Part shown: in pieces, positions 5,794 to 8,117 of the stretch
How the letters are laid out: every line of letters begins with the position of its first letter
How positions within the stretch are numbered: the stretch's first letter is position 1
NCBI GenBank assembly: GCA_030151145.1
Contig: JASLEL010000314.1
Coordinates: 1-8,117, forward strand
DNA: 8,117 bases
Direction of reading: 5' to 3'
Source of the DNA: Aquirhabdus sp.
GTDB lineage: Bacteria > Pseudomonadota > Gammaproteobacteria > Pseudomonadales > Moraxellaceae
The notes under the pieces: generated by a model
Seen by the model: only the letters and a program-made list of their open reading frames with translations
Told to the model about the DNA's origin: nothing
The model's database searches: none
Made by a program: the position numbers and the translations under genes

Positions 5794-6411
5794 ATGCTCA
5801 CCCTCCCCGATCAGACCCTCGTTCTCGCCAGCAACAACGCCGGTAAACTCAAAGAATTCCATCAGCTTTTCAGCGATGCCGCATTGCCCATCCGCGTCAT
5901 CCCGCAGGGCGAACTCGGCATCCCGGACGCAGTCGAAGACGGCCTCAGCTTTATTGAGAACGCCCTGATCAAGGCCCGCCACGCCGCACGCCTGTCGGGA
6001 CATGCGGCGCTTGCGGATGACTCGGGGCTGTGTGTGCCGATTTTGGACGGTGCACCGGGCATTTACTCGGCCCGCTTTGGCGGTGAGCATGGCAATGATG
6101 CACTGAATAACCAGACCCTGTTGGAACGCCTCAAACCGTATCGAAATGGCGAGCCGATCCCGGCCATGTTTGTCTGTGTGCTGGCGCTGGTACGGCATGC
6201 CGATGATCCGCTACCCTTGATCTGTCAAGGGTTATGGCATGGTGAGATATTGGAGGGTATACGCGGTGAAGGTGGCTTTGGTTACGATCCGCTGTTCTGG
6301 CTACCGGCGTTGGGCAAGACCAGCGCAGAGCTGCCGAAAGCAGAGAAGAACCGTATCAGCCACCGTGGTCAGGCGATGGCGCAGTTTAAGACGGCGATCA
6401 GCGCGGCCTAA
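5794..6411 (+). CDS. rdgB: RdgB/HAM1 non-canonical purine NTP pyrophosphatase
   Basis: This enzyme hydrolyses dITP/ITP and XTP to the monophosphates plus pyrophosphate and so keeps deaminated purines out of DNA and RNA; it is cytosolic and normally a dimer. All family blocks are present over 205 residues: SNNAGKLKE (13-21) for the triphosphate, FIENALIKAR (53-62), DDSGL (75-79) with the catalytic Asp75, APGIYSARFGG (87-97), GEGGFGYDPLF (158-168) and EKNRISHRGQA (184-194) for base recognition. AGGT at 5784-5787 lies 6 bases before ATG 5794, a suitable ribosome-binding site. The gene has its own putative -10 (5761-5766) behind a strong upstream terminator. Its stop is four bases from the stop of the convergent NRDE gene. 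Confidence 0.95.
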   Translation: MLTLPDQTLVLASNNAGKLKEFHQLFSDAALPIRVIPQGELGIPDAVEDGLSFIENALIKARHAARLSGHAALADDSGLCVPILDGAPGIYSARFGGEHGNDALNNQTLLERLKPYRNGEPIPAMFVCVLALVRHADDPLPLICQGLWHGEILEGIRGEGGFGYDPLFWLPALGKTSAELPKAEKNRISHRGQAMAQFKTAISAA

Positions 6412-6415
6412 AAAA

Positions 6416-7177
6416 TCAACTGGTCTGCACCCAGCCGCCCTGCAACCGGACCGTGCCGCCCTCCTCGGGATGCCACGTCCGCTCGATAAAGTCATAGCCC
6501 GTCTCGGACAGCACCAGTACACTCGATACGCGTGTGCCATAGACGGGGCTTTCGATACGGATCGGTGACAGCACCTGCTCCAAAGCCAGCCCCACACCCG
6601 TCTCGGGTAGTTCGGCATCCGGCGCACGCGTCTGATCGTTGAGCAGGGTTAATCCTTGTGCCTCGATATCATCTGCAGGTGCCGCCAGATTCAGTGCCTC
6701 AAAACCTGCACGCAGGCGGCGCGTTTTGGGCCACGGGGTATCGAGTTGGGCATTGCTTAAGGTATGCAGTCCGGGCGGCAGGGCTTGTACAGCGGTGCCG
6801 CGATTACTCAGTACAGCAGCATCTTGCAGAGAGCCGACGATCAGATTAAATCCGGCATAACGACCCGTATCAATGGCTTGCAAGAAATCCAGCGGGCTGA
6901 CCTCACTCCTCAGATAATCCGTAATCAGCGCCCCGCGCGTGATCGCATCCACAGGCGGCGTGACCTTCTCGCGATAGTTGGTGATCACCGCCCAACGACC
7001 TTTCGGCGTGATGCCCAGCCACGCCCCACCCGACTGCAGGTCCTGACCTGCGATGATGGTCTGATCAGGCCATGCAGTCAGCGCTGCCGCAGGCCGATGG
7101 TAGAACTCATCACGGTTACCCAGCAGCACCAGAGGCCGATCCGGAACAGCTTGCCACGCCAGCGCTACGATGCACAT
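6416..7177 (-). CDS. NRDE-family (TANGO2-like) protein
   Basis: The protein has 253 residues, the usual size for the family. It starts MCIVALAW, with the conserved Cys2 that in this family follows the initiator Met, and carries the defining motif GNRDEFYHRP (20-29). Further conserved blocks are AGQDLQSGGAWLGI (43-56), AVITNYRE (63-70), LSNAQLDTPWPK (140-151) and GTRVSSVLVL (214-223). The bacterial role is not established; eukaryotic TANGO2 proteins have been linked to Golgi organisation and to haem or lipid handling. No signal peptide is present, so a cytosolic location is likely. A purine-rich GGTGGGG at 7190-7184 lies before the start. It is divergent from lgt (134 bases between starts) and convergent with rdgB. 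The exposed Cys2 after Met removal is compatible with an Ntn-type nucleophile, which is an inference. Confidence 0.9.
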   Translation of the reverse strand: MCIVALAWQAVPDRPLVLLGNRDEFYHRPAAALTAWPDQTIIAGQDLQSGGAWLGITPKGRWAVITNYREKVTPPVDAITRGALITDYLRSEVSPLDFLQAIDTGRYAGFNLIVGSLQDAAVLSNRGTAVQALPPGLHTLSNAQLDTPWPKTRRLRAGFEALNLAAPADDIEAQGLTLLNDQTRAPDAELPETGVGLALEQVLSPIRIESPVYGTRVSSVLVLSETGYDFIERTWHPEEGGTVRLQGGWVQTS

Positions 7178-7259
7178 CTATACTTACCCCACCCAGATTA
7201 GGCCCGCCCAAAAACATTTATCCAAAAAATCAGTCACGCCGCGTTAATCAACAATGCGC

Positions 7260-7265
7260 TAGAAT
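7260..7265 (+). promoter_or_regulatory. Candidate -10 element of lgt
   Basis: TAGAAT, preceded by GC, lies 46 bases before the lgt start in the 134-base divergent region. No credible -35 hexamer is seen at 16-18 bases upstream. The same hexamer occurs before metX and rdgB. Confidence 0.4.
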
Positions 7266-7311
7266 GCCCCAACTTTGTATCCGACACAACATTATCACCC
7301 ATGAGAGACCT

Positions 7312-8117
7312 ATGCTGACATATCCGCAAATGGACCCCATTGCCGTCGCACTCGGCCCGATCAAAGTCCACTGGTACGGCATCATGTACCTGTTGGCTTT
7401 CATGTGTGCCTATGGCTTGGCGCTGTTTCGCGCACGTGATCCCCAGCGCGGCTGGACCAGCGAGCATGTCTCTGACCTCGTGTTTTACGGCGCTTTAGGC
7501 GTGATTCTGGGCGGACGTATCGGCTATATGGTGTTTTACGAATCCGGCATGCTGATCGACAATCCGCTCAACCTGTTTAAGGTCTGGCAGGGCGGCATGA
7601 GCTTTCACGGCGGCTTTATCGGCGTGATGCTGGCTATGGTGGTCTTTGCCCGTAAATACGGCAAGACCCCGCTGCAGACGCTCGATTTCATCGCACCCTG
7701 CGTACCGACCGGCCTGATGTTCGGTCGTCTGGGCAACTTCATCAATGGCGAGCTGTGGGGCCGTCCGGTCGTCGATCAGAGCTTTGCCTTGGCGATGAAG
7801 TTTCCAACCGGCGGCGATGTCCTGCGCCACCCGTCACAGCTCTATGAAGCGACCTTTGAGGGTCTGGTGCTGTTCCTGCTCTTATGGTGGTTCTCAAGCA
7901 AGCCGCGTCCACGTATGGCCATCTCCGCACTGTTCCTCTTGGGCTATGGCTGCGCACGCTTCTTTATCGAGTTCTTCCGTCAGCCGGATGCCGACCAGCA
8001 CCTGTGGTTTGGCTGGATGAGCAAGGGCCAGCTCCTCACCGTGCCGATGCTGGTGATCGGCCTGTGGATGTTCTGGCTGGCTTATCGTCGCGGCATCTAT
8101 GACTGGGGTCCCAAAGC
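7312..8117 (+). CDS. lgt: Phosphatidylglycerol-prolipoprotein diacylglyceryl transferase, 3' end cut by the window
   Basis: Lgt is an inner-membrane enzyme that moves diacylglycerol from phosphatidylglycerol to the lipobox cysteine of prolipoproteins, the first step of lipoprotein maturation. The frame is open from ATG 7312 to the window end: 268 residues, probably lacking only a few. Hydrophobic segments alternate through the protein, as expected for a seven-helix enzyme. Key residues known from E. coli Lgt are all found: His99 in FHGG (E. coli H103), the signature GRLGNFINGELWGR (138-151) with Arg139, Asn142, Glu147 and Gly150, and Arg216/Glu220 in GCARFFIEFFRQPD (213-226). Tyr22 lies in the N-terminal HWYGIMYL block. 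The ribosome-binding site is modest (GAGAG, 7303-7307). A six-codon frame starting at ATG 7301 overlaps the start. In Acinetobacter, thyA usually follows lgt; it would lie outside this window. Confidence 0.96.
   Translation, partial: MLTYPQMDPIAVALGPIKVHWYGIMYLLAFMCAYGLALFRARDPQRGWTSEHVSDLVFYGALGVILGGRIGYMVFYESGMLIDNPLNLFKVWQGGMSFHGGFIGVMLAMVVFARKYGKTPLQTLDFIAPCVPTGLMFGRLGNFINGELWGRPVVDQSFALAMKFPTGGDVLRHPSQLYEATFEGLVLFLLLWWFSSKPRPRMAISALFLLGYGCARFFIEFFRQPDADQHLWFGWMSKGQLLTVPMLVIGLWMFWLAYRRGIYDWGPK

Noticed and set aside
1..8117. CRISPR array, transposon ends, tRNA/rRNA genes or defence genes
   Set aside because: I looked across both strands and saw no repeat-spacer periodicity, transposase motifs, cloverleaf sequences or known defence-gene motifs.

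Overview
The window looks like chromosomal DNA of a gammaproteobacterium, most likely Moraxellaceae (the Acinetobacter/Psychrobacter/Perlucidibaca side). The basis is the run metX - metW - Sel1-repeat gene - rdgB - NRDE-family gene - lgt and the close resemblance of the MetX and Lgt proteins to Moraxellaceae versions as I remember them. Hand-counted lines of the core genes run from about 57 to 65% GC, above typical Acinetobacter, so a higher-GC member of the family is more likely than Acinetobacter itself. This assignment comes from memory, not from a search.

Layout. Positions 1-417 hold the 3' part of a STAS-domain anti-sigma-factor antagonist. Positions 542-1120 hold an AT-richer reading frame (about 46% GC) of unknown function, possibly DUF6714-like, cut by an in-frame TAA at codon 77 but otherwise open. 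Positions 1265-2110 encode a nitrilase-superfamily amidase with an intact Glu-Lys-Cys triad. Convergent to it, 2174-2746 on the minus strand encodes an exported SnoaL/NTF2-like protein. A gene-poor stretch of about 390 bases follows and carries the metX promoter. Positions 3145-5626 form an operon of metX, metW and a periplasmic Sel1-repeat protein. Each junction is a 4-base ATGA overlap, and a clear intrinsic terminator (5685-5710) closes the operon. rdgB (5794-6411) follows with its own promoter and runs head-on into an NRDE/TANGO2-family gene (6416-7177, minus strand) with only four bases between the stops. The window ends inside lgt (from 7312), which lacks only its last few codons.

Functionally this is mostly housekeeping: methionine biosynthesis (metX/metW), nucleotide-pool sanitation (rdgB), lipoprotein maturation (lgt) and probable metabolite repair (nitrilase-family amidase). 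No mobile element, CRISPR array, RNA gene or defence system is visible. I found no convincing new system. The observations most worth checking are the interrupted AT-rich frame at 542-1120, the C-terminal extension of MetX that runs through lower-GC DNA into metW, and the translationally coupled Sel1 gene in the methionine operon.
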